Shown here piece by piece: positions 47,959 through 60,900 of a stretch of DNA of 64,000 nucleotides. This DNA comes from Adiantum capillus-veneris (taxonomy: Eukaryota; Streptophyta; Polypodiopsida; Polypodiales; Pteridaceae). The translations under genes and the position numbers were made by a program. The notes beneath the pieces were generated by a model. The model made no database searches. It was not told the origin of the DNA and saw nothing but the letters and a program-made list of their open reading frames with translations. Each line of letters opens with the position of its first letter. The stretch's first letter is position 1. Location of the stretch: the NCBI GenBank assembly GCA_014529385.2, contig CM043948.1:22383951-22447950 (forward strand), given 5' to 3'.

Positions 47959-50109
47959 TGTAATGAGAATGGCCCATGAACTTTGAGAATAGCAGAATTA
48001 ATAGAATTAAAGTGAGCATTTTTATGAGACTATTTTGAGAACATAGAGGGTAAACGTAATTAGCGAGGGCAACATAACCATCATACTAATTGACTTGGCA
48101 TGAACAATACTTTTGCAAAAGAGAGAGTTTAGAGAGCTTGACAAAAGTTGAGGACCAGGTTTATGTGGAGCCAGTCCCCCCTCCAATCGGCTTTTGTATT
48201 ATAGATTCTCCCATCAAGAGAGACTTGGTACAATACAATCTTTGTGTTCCTTGTGACCTAGCTGATGCAATGAAGATGGAAAGCTTCATACATTACGAGC
48301 ATAACATAGACTTTATAAAAAAGCATTAACCATCCCCGTCCTCAGTCCCAAGGCCTCAAACACCTTTGAAGGTGGAGAGAACTAGCGGGAAATGAGGGTA
48401 GGGAAGAGGAAGAAGAATCATACATAGGAGAAAGAAATAGATCCTCACTTATCATCACTCTTCTTGCTTAGCAAAACAAAATAGCATAGTAATGAAGATA
48501 GAGAAAATGGAAAGCTGAAGCATTGAAGCCTGGCTCTTGGTTGGATTTTCTTTCAATAGCTAGGAGTTTTGGTGTAGGCTTTCAACTTCTCAACAAGCTT
48601 GGAGAAGGAGATGGAGTTCTTGCACTTTCACTAAGTTAGAATGTTTGAAAAATGAGTGTGTGAGAGAGTGTATACCCCCAAGCACACCCCTTGCTTGCTT
48701 TGGTCGACCCCTCCTTGTAGCTCAAGCTTGAATCTCATTGGACCCCTCTACGACTAGCCAATCACATGCACAATGCATTTCAAGCAACATGGGTAGTCTT
48801 TGGACAAATGTCTTCCTTACCCATTTCAGAGAGAGAGAGAGCTTGAAAATATCTAGATATTTTTTGAATTGAACTAGAAGCTCATTGGACCCCTCTTTAA
48901 CCCAACCAACAGGATTCAAGCACCCCATGTGGCTAAGCATAGGGAGAACTTGACATGTCTTCATGTGCCCCTTGAGAAAGGGGTTGCCCTTTCGGTGAGT
49001 GGGAGGTTAGTCAAACTTTAGGCTTTCCCCCTCCTTTGTAGGGTCTCTTTTTGACTCAAGCCCCTCAAGCACCTTACCCCCCATGCATGGGAAGCTTCTC
49101 AAGCACTTTACTCATTAAGCATGACAAGCACCTCAAGAACCTTAGTCAGCAAGCACGACAAGCACCTCAAGCACCTTACTCATCAAGCATGACAAGCACC
49201 TCAAGAACCTTACTCATCAAGCATGACAAGCACCTCAAGAACCTTACTCATCAAGCATGACAAGCACCTCAAGAACCTTAGTCAGCAAGCACGACAAGCA
49301 CCTCAAGCACCTTACTCATCAAGCATGACAAGCACCTCAAGAACCTTACTCATCAAGCATGACAAGCACCTCAAGAACCTTAGTCAGCAAGCACGACAAG
49401 CACCTCAAGCACCTTACTCAGCAAGCACGACAAGCACCTCAAGCACCTTACTCATCAAGCATGACAAGCACCTCAAGAACCTTACTCATCAAGCATGACA
49501 AGCACCTCAAGAACCTTAGTCAGCAAGCACGACAAGCACCTCAAGCACCTCAAGAACCTTAGTCAGCAAGCACGACAAGCACCTCAAGCACCTTACTCAT
49601 CAAGCATGACAAGCACCTCACGCACCTTAGTCAGCAAGCACGACAAGCACCTCAAACATCTTAGTCAGTAAGCACGACAAACACCTCAAGCTTGGGTCGG
49701 GTTCCCACCTCAAGCACAACCCTAGATTACCTAAGGTCTAATGAATTTAATACTAACTTTTGGAGGTCTTTAATGAAGCTAACCCTAAGGTCTTTTAAGC
49801 TCTATTAGATGCATGTTGTTGTTTGATAGACTACCTCCTTTTGGACCCCTATTGAGATGTAACCATATCTCCTCTTGGTCCCCTGCTGAGATAAGTCTAT
49901 AAGCACTTATTGCACATTGCTCTTTGGTAGACAGTCTCCTTTTGAACCCCTATTAAGATACAACCATTTCTCCTTTTGGTCCCCTACTGAGATAGCTCTA
50001 GAAGCACATATCTATATCCTAACTCTTGTTCCCTTTATCTTCCCATATTAAATGATCAGTTTGATATGAGAAAATCATTTGGTAAAGTTAGATATTATAT
50101 TTTATGACA
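47959..50109 (-). repeat. 3' LTR of gypsy B, inverted relative to its 5' LTR
   Basis: This 2151 bp LTR reads TGTCATAAAATATAATATC inward on the minus strand and has the same internal landmarks as 44943-46604. It is about 490 bp longer because of the expanded 34 bp minisatellite. A purine-rich tract (CAAGAGAGAGGTAA on the minus strand) adjoins at about 50110-50124, as in gypsy A. Confidence 0.92.
49107..49690. repeat. 34 bp minisatellite, about 17 units, inside an LTR
   Basis: The unit is CAAGCATGACAAGCACCTCA plus AGAACCTTACTCAT, with two alternating variants (CATGA/AGAACC and CACGA/AGCACC) that give a higher-order pattern of three to four units. Gypsy A LTRs and the other gypsy B LTR carry only short versions. 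All three frames are open across it, producing spurious Lys/His/Gln/Ala-rich proteins. The units abut with no unique spacers. Confidence 0.95.
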
Positions 50110-50491
50110 TTACCTCTCTCTTGAAATCATAGTCGTCCTCGACTATGAGGTAGCGAAGATAAAGCCTAGTCATTAGTCCATGTTTCTTAGCGGGTAGAGG
50201 ATCCCTTTTACCCTAATACATCATTCCAAGATGGATGACTAATCCATTTGGTGCTTGAGAGACTTAGCTGCCACAAGCATGTTTGCTCTTTAGTCCATAT
50301 CATACTTTCAAAGTAGAGTGACAAGTTCTACTATGTGTTTGGGAGACTTCGTCACCACAAACATGATCCTAAGCATGCAAACTATTTAAGTTTGTGCACA
50401 ATAAAAAGAGAACTAGTCTTATAAGACCAAAACATTGTTCATTTAAATGCATTTTCATGTGCTTACTTTAAGGCATCATTGTAAGCATTGA

Positions 50492-50679
50492 CAAGGTTCA
50501 TATTATCCTTAAGCTAGGTTCCTTGCATCCATTTAGCATCTTTAAAAGGATAATTCTTTAACTTAATAAGATATCGTCAGATAAACAAGGTTCATATTAT
50601 CCTTAAGCTAGGTTTCTTGCATCCATTTAGCATCTTTAAAAGGATAATTCTTTAACTTAATAAGATATCGTCAGATAAT
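50492..50679. repeat. 94 bp tandem duplication in the gypsy B pol tail
   Basis: Two nearly identical units start at CAAGGTTCATATTATCC, at 50492 and 50586. Gypsy A has one unit at the corresponding place (about 15590), so the duplication is private to this copy. Confidence 0.93.
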
Positions 50680-52626
50680 CTTACCGTTTCTTAATACCTT
50701 GTCTTCATGTCATAGGATGGACTCAGATTGAAGTACTTCTTCTTGATCTATGATTTTTGGAGGATTTGCAACTATTGCTTCTTTTGGTGGCGCTCCTTTG
50801 TAAGGCTTACATACGCTCTCATGGAAACATTGTGCATGAGTCAAATGGTTGGGCAACTTTAACTAATAAGCCATCTCATTGATTGGCTTAAGAATTTAAA
50901 AAGGATCATAATATCTTCTTGCTAGTTTAGCATAATACTCTTGGTGTCCCGTAAGATTCTTTCCCGTAGTATGCCTTAGACGAGCCTTGAGAAACTTTAG
51001 CAAGACCCAATCATTTTCCTTAAAGGCTAAGGCTCCCTTGTGCTTATTAGCAGCAGACCTTTTTGCCTTTGCTGTGAGATGGATATAACCTCTATAATCT
51101 TTGGGAAAGATTCTTATGATTCTTGGCTATATTCATCAGCAGCAAAGATCCTCCCATGTTCTTTAAGTAGTAAGGGACTTTTGGATCTTCCCTCTTTAAC
51201 CTCGAAATATGCTTTCCCAGTAGAAGTATGTACAATGTCATTGTATGCATACTCTATAAGAGGTAGGTATTTCTCTCATTGAGACGTTGATCTACTTTCA
51301 TGACATAGGCTTTTAGTAGATCAAGAATCATCAGATTAGTTATTTCACTTTGGTCATCCGTTTGTGGATGATAGGCCAAAAGAGAAATTTAATCTAATTC
51401 CTAGATTCTCAATGAGACCCTTCTAGAAATTACTAGTCATTCTAGGATCTTTGTTCGACACTATGGATGTTGGCAAGCCATGATACTTGAAAATTTGAGA
51501 TCTGAAGAGGGTTGCTGTTTAATTTACCTTAATAGTATTTTTGACAGGCATAGAGTGTGTTGTTTTGCTAAGCCTGTCGATTGAAACAATCCAAGTTTCT
51601 TCCCTCGATCAAATTTCAACTTTTGGTATACAACGCATTTTGAAACATACTCTTATATGTTTACTGACCAACCTAATTACATTTCTACTTCTCAAAGAGT
51701 AGATTATGGAATCCCTCTTTGCCCGGCATAAGGAGAAGCATGGGATTCATATATGATTTTCTTATTGTATGGGTGAGTAACAGATAGCCTATTGTCGTTT
51801 GGAAGATAACCATCCTCCAAGGTGATTGGTTCTTTTTTCTTCCCTAATGCAAAGGTTGTGATTACTTACTTAAAGTCTTAGTCAATAGCATACTCATCTA
51901 TCATAAAAGATAGATCATTGTGAGTTGATATTGACACCACATTTACCCTTGGCTGTCATGAAAGTGCATCGGCCACTTGGTTGCACTTGCTAGCAATGTG
52001 AGCAACATGAAATTTTAAATTGCGAAAGACCACCTCATTGTTTTGTCAGAGAGCTTGGTTTGCATCATGAAGTTCTTGAGGCTTTGTGATCCATTCGTAG
52101 GATGAATGGAGTCCCCAAGAGATAGTGTTTCCACATGTCTAGAACATATAGAACAACTAGTAGCTCTTTTTCGTATTTGCCCAATACTCGCTTATCAGAG
52201 TTCAGTCTTTGACTCTCATAAGCTATAGCATGCCCTTCTTGAAGCAAAATAGCTCCAAGGCAATCATCACAAGCATCACATTGGACCTCAAATGGCTTTG
52301 AAAGATCTAGTAGTGTGAGCACAAGTTGAGAGATAAGATTCTCCTTAAGCTTCTCAAAAGCTTTTTGCACTTTTGTAGTCCATGAATACTCAACGTTCTT
52401 TTTTGCTAAGTCATGTAATGGGCCTGCTATTAGCAAGAATTTTCTATGAAGTATCTATAGTATGCACACATACCTATAAAGCTTCGTACCTCCTGTCGAT
52501 TCCTTGGATTAGGCCATCCTTTTATTACCTCTAAGTTTGTTGGATCCATATGGGTGCCATCTTTAGAGATAATGTGACCTAAGTATTGAATCTCTTGTAG
52601 GAAAAATTCACTTTTCTTTTGATTAA

Positions 52627-52848
52627 TGCCCGGGGCGGTCACTTTTTAGAATGTGTATGATATCACGTGAGTTAACCGGAGAGGATTCTTAAAAGACCAA
52701 AATGTATAAAAATGTATACATACAGAGGGGGGTGGGGGTTTTTTAAATAGGCTCATAGTGTAAGTATAGAATGTATATTGGGGTATTATTAATTACCTCT
52801 TGAACGCACGTGATATAGGGGTCTTTTGATAAGTGACTGCCCCGGGGA
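52627..52848. mobile_element. 222 bp MITE in the gypsy B RT
   Basis: The insertion is absent from gypsy A. Termini are TGCCCGGGGCGGTCACTT and, read inward from the right, TCCCCGGGGCAGTCACTT (16 of 18 match). Inverted similarity continues with TATCACGTG-GTT in both arms. The flanks are TTAA (52623-52626 and 52849-52852), or ATTAAT if the outermost base is excluded; the empty site would read TTTTGATTAATTCAAAG. No coding capacity. The TTAA duplication suggests mobilisation by a piggyBac- or Kolobok-type transposase. Confidence 0.88.
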
Positions 52849-54705
52849 TTAATTCAAAGCTTATTCTCTCTCACAACTTGAAAGATTACCCTGAGGTGTC
52901 GCTTGTACTCCTCAAGAGAATTTGAGTAGCCTGAATATTTTTGTCCATCATGAGTTTGAATGCGGCTGGAGCATTTATCAGGACAAAAGGCATGACAAAA
53001 TATTCATAAAGACCAAATGTTGTACAGAACGCGGTCTTTATGATATCTTCATTCACTATCCTTATTTGATGATAGACACTTTTAAGGTCAATCCTACTGA
53101 AGTAGGTAGAGCCTTGTACCTTATCAAACAGATCTTTGACCGCGGCACGGGAAATCTATTCTTGATAGTGATAAGGTTTATTGCCCTATAGTCCACACAC
53201 ATGCGGTAGGTGTCGTCTTTCTTTTTCACTAAAAGAACAAGTGAGCAAAAGGGGAGGAGCTAGGCCTCACCATCCCTTTGTCTACCAATTCTTGCACTTG
53301 CCTCATGATCTCCTCTTGTTGAGCTTAAGAAACTCGTTAAGGAGGCTTGTTAGGTGGCAAGCTTCCTGGTAGGAGCTCAATTGCATGGTCATCATCCCTC
53401 ATTTTGGAGGTAGCTCACTAGGGATGTCATCAATGAGAACATCTTGGAATCCATTTAGGAAATTACACAACTCTAATTCCTCTTTATCCCCTTTATTGCT
53501 ACTTGTGAAAACATTGAAATCATTTATAGATTTCCAACAAAAATCATATACGTAGAAATAGATCTTTTCATGGACTTATCAAAAGCAAGCATATTTACCA
53601 GGGATACGGTGTTCCCTGACTCATTAGAATCTATATACATGACATTTTCCCTATAATTGAAATAAATTCTCCTTTGAGGGAACTTCATAGTGGAAGCCAT
53701 GCGAGTGAACAATGGTGCCACTAGAGTCACATCCTCATGTTGGAGAGGAGAGGTAAAAAAGTTTTATTTGTCGATGTAGCTTTGGACATGAAGCATCAAC
53801 TTCCCAATCAAGGGAGTAATGGAGGCTTGCTGTCCCTTGAAAGATCCATCGGAAATTACAGTATCTCCCATCTCAAAATCTTGAATGCCCAACTTAGTGG
53901 CCAACTCCACTGATCTGAAGTTGTGAGTAGAGCCAGGGTCACATTGATGAAGGCATTATGCTCCCTTACCTTTCCCCAACCATAGGAGAGAGGTGATCCT
54001 TTGCAATGAGCATTCTCTTTTGGAGCTTTGATCATGGAAGCTCTAGGAGTCTCATTGTGGACATTTCTTTTGGGCCAAGAAAGATGGCCATGTCCTTGCT
54101 CCCCACACTTTAAAGCATTTGCGGTCATTACAAAAGGCTTCTAGCTCTTCATGAGAGAGTTTATTTTTACCTTTGTAAAATCCCTTCTCCTTGGACCGAT
54201 TGTTGTTGAAATTGTTGGAATTACCTTGGGAAGAATTTGGGCATTGTTCTTCCCCTTTGCTTCATTTCGATCTTTGTTTTCCATGGGCTTGGGATTCCTA
54301 TTAGCCCCTTGTTGTAAGTTGATGTGCGAAGCAACCTTAGTGTGGTGGATTACTTCCGTGATAGAACCAGGCTGTTGGGAGTTGACATACTCGGCCATTT
54401 CTTTAGGTAATCCCGCACAGAATTGTTGCTTTTTCTTGGTGAAGTCTATCTTTTGAAAGACAGTAGCCTTGAGGTGTAAATCCCAAAACTTGTCCACATA
54501 TTTGTGGATAGACTCGTTGGAGAGCAGCTTCAAACTTTGCCATTCGGTAAGCACTTTGTCCTTTGCATCACTTGCAAGGAATTGCTTCATAATGGAAACT
54601 CGTAGAGTTTTCAATGTCTTCGGGGCTTCACCGTTGCTAGGAAGGCTAGCCCACCATTGACGAGCAAATTTTTGGAAGTGCACAGCTACATGATGTAGCT
54701 TGGAG

Positions 54706-57700
54706 TCACAACTAGTTCACGATTGTCCAAAACACCCAAACAACAAGGGAAAAGCAACAATGATTATTGTAGGAGTTATGCCTTCATCAAAGGGATTTGA
54801 GATAGCACCCGATGGTTCCTGTAAATGTGATGACTTGAGCTCAAGCTCAAGAAGCTACCAAAAATGCACCTATTGGGAGGAAACAGAAACTACCAGTTCA
54901 AACGGAGATAGAGAACTTATTAGTGAGGGATGGAAGAAAATCTTGGAAAGCTAAATGAGACAAAATGAAAGCAAAAAGACTGAAAGAGAACTGCCTTAGA
55001 AACCAAGCTGCAAAAAAAAAGTAGCTAATACAAGAAAAGGAAAACAGGGAACGAACAAAAAAGGAAAAATCATCAAAATTTTCATTCAGAGGTTTGGTCT
55101 TGGTAGAAAAAGTTAATGAGAATTTGGATGCTCTATTGCAAGCCTACGAGGCAAGATTGAAACCCAATCAGACACTGAAACAAAGATTGCTGACATATCC
55201 ACATTCAAAAATTGAAACCAATTGAATGGAAATGTGCAAATGGATCATAGAGAAAGCTCAAGCTCTAATGGAGCCAGAAGCATTGAACATCCCCAAATAA
55301 GTGGTGCCTGAACTTGCAAAGGAGAACGCAAGCACGTGAAAAGAAAACAAAACTGACGAACCAACCAAACCAAACGAGAGATCGTTGGATACAAGTGTTG
55401 TGAACACAAGGATGAGGCGAAGTCTCATGAAATGCAGACAAGCCATGGCCACAATCCTTATGAGAAACGATCACAAACCACAAGGATGGTAGTGCTACTT
55501 TACAGTCAACACCTATCCCTGAGATCAACATGGAATATGAATTCTATCTTCAAGATATTACGATCTCTATACGGAGATGTTGGGTATATCGTATCTAAAG
55601 AGAGCAAACCACACTCTCTATAAACTTTGCCCTCTTTCATAAGAGAACATGAAGTGAGATATGAGGTTGGATTGGTACCATCCCAGTGGAAAGCCACACC
55701 AAAAATGATGGATACTAAAAGCTTTCATGAAGTGACGTCTTCTTCTATACAATGCAAGATACAACCTCCAAAAGAAGTTGAAAAGAGTCAACTGAGTGCT
55801 AGTATCCAAAGAGCACGTTAAAAGCAAAGATCTAGTTTGAATCCATGAAGCACAAGCTCAACCTCAACAACAAAAGGTGACAAGGTGGGTAGCATCCATG
55901 AAGCACAAGCTCAACCTCAACAACAAAAGGTGACAAGGTGGGTAGCATCCAATGAGTCAATCACTGCTTAAAGATACTTTCAAGGGAACACCAATGTTTC
56001 GGCCATAAAGCCTAAAGTAACATCCTAGACCTACTCACCTCAACCTACGGGTTCCACAAAGAGCAAGCCAAGCAATCAACGGAAGACCACTGCATCATGC
56101 TAGGAGAAAGAACAACCACAAGAGGCAAAAGAAAAAATCAAAGAAGCAAGCAATGCGACAAGTTTGGGTACCAAAGTCAAATTTCAACCAAGCTACCCAA
56201 CAAAGACAGGTAGAGCAGTGAACGATTCCAATTAAGCTACTCAAAACACCAGGACTTTATGAAGGTAATACTCAAATCTGTTACCAAAATAGTAGCTAAA
56301 CCTGAAACAAGGAAGATCATTCATGCAGCACAAGGCTCCACCCAAAAGCAAGCAATGAAAACCAAGAGCCAATAGAAGCCAATCGCGACCAAGGGTGATA
56401 CAACCTCCAGATGGATACCTCGTCATCTACTGCAAAAGCAAGGCTTTTACAATGGTAATCATCATGTATGGATATCGAAGCCTAGTGTCCATCTAGTCAT
56501 CAAGCAAAAGAACAAATGCAAAGGAGCAAATGCAAAGTGCAACTCAATCACAAAGAACCCACAAAAATCTTCAACTGCTTCACATGGGAGATAAAGCAAA
56601 AGATCCATCAATCCCTAAAATAGTCGAACAACTTGTTTCACAAAGAAGTGTCAACATACGACAAGCAAGTCAAGAGGAGCCAAAGTATGCAAACCTACTT
56701 GACAAAATGGTGGCATCCATAGACCAACACAAGGAAAGAGGCCTAAATCTCTAAGAACTTATGGAATTGGGTTTTTGGCCTTGAACAGGTACATCCAAGT
56801 CACCACTAAAAATACATGGCATAAATGTTAGAGTCAGGTCTAAATGAGCGAGGCGTTAGTCCCAAAGATTCAATTAATATTCTCTATGGTCTAAGCGTCT
56901 TAGCTATTCTAGGTACTACTCAACCTGGAAGAGTTGAGCATATTTATGTTGTGTCGCTCATGCTGGGTATAGGTGAGCATAAGAGTCAAAGTCTATGTAT
57001 TTAAGTCTGGTGAAGTGAAGTCCAAAAGACACTTACACACTAAGCACATTGAGGTATGAGTGGAGAAGCTTCTACATAAAAAATCCTTCTTGGAAACGTG
57101 GAAGCTATTGCGACGTCCTTTGATGTCACATGTGCTACATTTGTTCCTTGAAGCACCCATCAACTCCATCTTTCACACTACATGATTTTGTTCGACAAAT
57201 TTCTCATATGCATATAGAGTATCCTATAACTAGCACTTGCATTAGACACTCTTCCTTTGTGTCTCCCAAGCACTCACCTTGCATGATAGATACTTCAAGT
57301 CCAACTGCTAAACTTCAATAAGAGCGTATACCAAAGGCACTTTTTTCCTATCGGGTTGTTTTCCCTTTGGTCATCTATCTTTCAGACCCTAATCTAGAAA
57401 CACTATCTTCTTGTATATATTTCTTCTACATCAGCAATAAGGATAATTATATCCACATCAATCGTCAACAAAATTGGAGCAACAACAAAGCTTCATCAAC
57501 CGATGGCAAGTTGGAGAATGGCCTACAACAATAACCAATGACAAATTAGGCACGAGATCTCTCAACAACAACAAAATAGAGCTCGCACAGTGCTTCAACA
57601 TTGGCAACATATTGTAGAAGACGTGCATTGTAGTGGAACCAAAAGAAAAATCCATCATAAAGTCAACAACCCATGAAGCTCAGTTCCAACAAAGGAAGGC

Positions 57701-57969
57701 AACACCGGAAACGCCATCTTCATGGCCAAAAGTGGCAACAAAGAGGAGAACAAGCAACAAGCAGTAAAGTTGCCTTGACAATTGAAGTCCAACACACGTA
57801 TCAATCTAAACATAGTAGATATGAAACACTCAAGAAAGGGGGGAGAGTCATTAATGACAAATCACTTCCCAAGCTGAAGACCAACCTTGAAGACAAAGCT
57901 GCAGACAACCCTAAAAACAAGATTGCGCATGGTCGTATCAAGGGACGACACGAGCTAGGAAGGGGGGAA
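54706..57969 (+). other. element E interior, no gene recognised
   Basis: About 3.3 kb lies between the gypsy B inversion breakpoint and a purine tract. The plus strand has CAACAA/AAG-rich open pieces (54700-54954, 56530-56754, 57673-57987) with no motif I recognise. They could be remnants of a lost pol or spacer. The segment ends in GGAAGGGGGGAA (57958-57969), a good polypurine tract for the LTR-like sequence that follows. Confidence 0.5.
55844..55949. repeat. 53 bp perfect tandem duplication
   Basis: Two identical 53 bp units start with CATGAAGCACAAGCTCAACC at 55844 and 55897. Being perfect, the duplication is recent. Confidence 0.97.
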
Positions 57970-60900
57970 TGTTGGCAGATTGACTGAAGAGGCACCCACC
58001 TTGTCAGACACGTAGTTGAACACCACAATTGTACTCTGTTATTTTTTCAAGCTAGTGTAGCTACATTGTGTGTAAATCCTGATTCCAGAGTAGCAGGTTG
58101 ATTCCCTAAGTTGTAATTCTGTCATGATATCTATAAAGGCCCATTTGAGCAGGCCACTGGCCCGTTTAGAAAGCCCTAGGTATAAAAGTCAATAACCTTA
58201 ATGTGAAAGAGGGATTATCTTCTCAAAGAGAAAGAAGCTTTGCTATATGTACGCTCAAGCAACTCGAAGCTCCAACTTGTAATCATCGCAACTAATGATT
58301 GGGTAATCCATTTTCAATTCCAAAACTTGCATTTGTGTCCTCTTTCCTTGCTCTTTCAATTAAGTGTAAGCATTGTCAGTTTTGTTGAGGTTTGTGACTA
58401 CGCGTAGGTGAGCTTAATCTTCAGATTTGACTGCTTAAATCATTGTTTTTTGACGTTTCCGACCATATGAGCGTGTTCCTAGACCATAGGGCGACCTTTT
58501 TGGATAGTTCTATTGCAATTTTTAGGACCTTCATCATGATGGATCGTGATTTTGGTACCTTTTTGGATTGCGAACAAACTTGGTAGGATAGTGCCCCTAG
58601 GTGTCTTGCACCTCCTCCTAAAGTTTTGTTGCATTCAACTTCATTTGAGTGCCAAATTGGCGTGATGACCTAGAGCGGTGAGAAAGGACATAGGCAAATG
58701 ATCATTGAGTGTTAGATTGCTTGTTGACTTGGTGTGTTTGCTTGCTAGGTTCACTTCTGAGATTGAAAACCTCTAAGAGTCTTCGTGTCCCATCCGAGTC
58801 GCTTGCTTGAGTATTGACATATTATGTTAGTGCCAAATAGCTATGCTGCAGACGTTCGATCGTGGTGACCCCGTTAACAACTTTTTAGTGCTTTTTTGTG
58901 AAAAGTAGGGTCGGATCCTTAATCCACAAGTTTTGGAAATTCTAGGATTCAATTTTGTAAAAATCTACTTTTTGAGTGCTTTTCGCGTTTTTGTGCTTTT
59001 TGGCACTTTTTGGTGAAAAGCAGGTTTGTTTGCTAGTTCTAGTAAGCTAGTTGAAGCTGTGGATCAATTTCAATTTTTTTTGAAACTTTTTTTTAGCTTT
59101 TCATGCTTTTCGGTGTTCTCAAAAAGCAATGTGCTTTTCAATATCGTCTAACCCCAAAAGTATTATTTTGGTCACGGTATGAGTAAAAAACGGATATACG
59201 TTGGAGAAACGAGATTAAACAAAATTTTTATGAGAATGTTTCTTTTTAAAAGGTGACACCATAAATACATCAAGGCGATACGATAAGTGTCATGATTATA
59301 TGAGGATATCACGGTGTGGTCTGGTTCACTCACGATCTCATTAGTAGCTTAGATGCCTAGTAGCTTAGATGCCAATTATACTGGCTGAGTTATTGCAGAA
59401 AAATTGGATGATTTCTCCTAGAGCTGACTTCCAAAAGCCAGGTCATGTTTTTAGAAAAGATCCCCAAAAGAAATATCTATTCCAAGCAGAAGAGGGAGCG
59501 CCATGTTTTACTCGGAGCTCACTCTAGACCACCAAAAATTGTAAAAAAGGGGCATCAATACTCACTTTGTAGAGTCGTCAGTTACGTAGAATACAATGAA
59601 ACTCTACAACGTATTATAGAAGGTGGTGCAAACTCTCCATCACCAACTCCATAATAATCTCTCTCGTTTGCGGGAAGAAGAAGAAGAAGAACCATCTCTC
59701 TCTATTCTCTTACTATATTCTCTTCTCTTTTCATGATATATGTGCTTCTAAATCAACTCTGTGGCGGAATTCTATATGTAGCCCTCATCACTGCTCTCTT
59801 GTTGAAAAGCAAGAAGCTTTTCGTTCATTGGTAATCACTTCTTGTTCACATTAAGTAAACTCCACAGCCATAATTTCTTTCTCTCTCTACTTTTGTTTCT
59901 GGGAAACTACGCTCTTGATGGTTGCTTTTCTTTATACATAGGCATGCATGGGCTTTCTCTGTCTACTTTCGTTTTCAAAACATTACACTATCGATGGTTG
60001 CTTTTATATGTATATATATAGGCATGTATGAGCTTGTTGGATGTGTACAAGGATACTCCATGCTTGTTCCATTGTGTTTAGCATGTTGATATATGCATAT
60101 GGTGTGCTTATGATCATGTAGATGCTATAAAAAGCATCCTTTGCTTTCACGTCACATAGATGGTAGGGATAGTATTTTGACCGTATCTCATAAATCATTA
60201 TGAATCAAGCCAAACCCTTTGAATTAGAGACTGAAGACATTATTTAGTGTTTTCTTTTTATGTGTCATTTGAAAATTTTGCTCGAGTGAAAAGTTATGGT
60301 CAAAATAGAACTTATTGTCCATTGCACAATCAATATTTTGGACCCCAAGCAGCTCCAAGAGCCACTTATAGAATTTTTTGATGAAGAAACCCAATCAGCC
60401 AAATCAAGACATTGATTGGAAATGCTGATAAATGTATTTATATCACGGTTACTTATGAGTGTGAGTTATTAATTGTTCTTTGTATGCAATTACATATACA
60501 TGTAGGGGTGCTACCTAGGGGGAGTACCATATAGAGTCATGGGTTTGATAAGTTGTTCATATATGTTTTATGGGATGTTCTGATGAGCTGATTTCATGTG
60601 TTTGATGTCCATAAACTTATGCATGGATGTATGGTTTATAGCCAACTAGAATTGTTTGGGCAGTTTTGCATAAAATGACTTTCTTTTCATGTCATGATTG
60701 TTAGCAAGAATCTCGTATGGGTGAAGTGATGTGATGATGTGTTAGTCTATGTTATAGATCATAGCTTGTCAAACACTCTCTTTTGCATGTTATGTGTGCA
60801 TCCGAAGATAGGAAATTTGTTTTTTGCACCTACATGTGAAATTATGGCATATGGTTGATCAAAGTGATAAGACCATTTTGCATCATCATTAGGTTGATGC

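Larger units (their letters stand above)
44943..54705. mobile_element. gypsy B: old chromovirus with its 3' half inverted in place
   Basis: The left part is on the plus strand: 5' LTR 44943-46604, PBS, and the first part of gag to 47690. Then comes 268 bp of other sequence, a 3' LTR in reverse orientation (47959-50109), and pol and the second part of gag on the minus strand ending at 54705. The two gag pieces are complementary: one stops at GDE and the other begins at SKL, with only about 15 bp lost. The bases outside the inverted LTR (CTTTT, reverse complement AAAAG) match the left target GAAAG at four of five positions. Internal lengths sum to about 5.46 kb without the MITE, against 5.56 kb in gypsy A. 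The simplest reading is one insertion followed by a 7.0 kb inversion (47691-54705). Confidence 0.85.
50455..54705 (-). pseudogene. gypsy B gag C-terminal part and pol, decayed
   Basis: Remnants run in gypsy A order on the minus strand: gag (HFQKFARQWWASL) 54690-54150; zinc knuckle region (KCGEQGHGHLSWPKR) about 54110-54060; protease region about 53960-53530; RT about 53330-52430 split by a MITE; RNase H (SKPFEVQCDACDDCLGAILL) 52436-52065; integrase about 51960-51200; C-terminal end about 50900-50460. Many frameshifts and stops occur throughout. The last zinc-knuckle Cys reads Trp (LSWPKR), another inactivating change. Gag homology begins abruptly at the inversion breakpoint 54705. Confidence 0.92.

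Noticed and set aside
49051-49562. Overlapping Lys/His/Gln/Ala/Pro-rich frames
   Set aside because: They come from the 34 bp minisatellite inside an LTR, which happens to be open in several frames.
49107-49690. Possible CRISPR-like array
   Set aside because: Repeat units abut without unique spacers and lie in a plant LTR.
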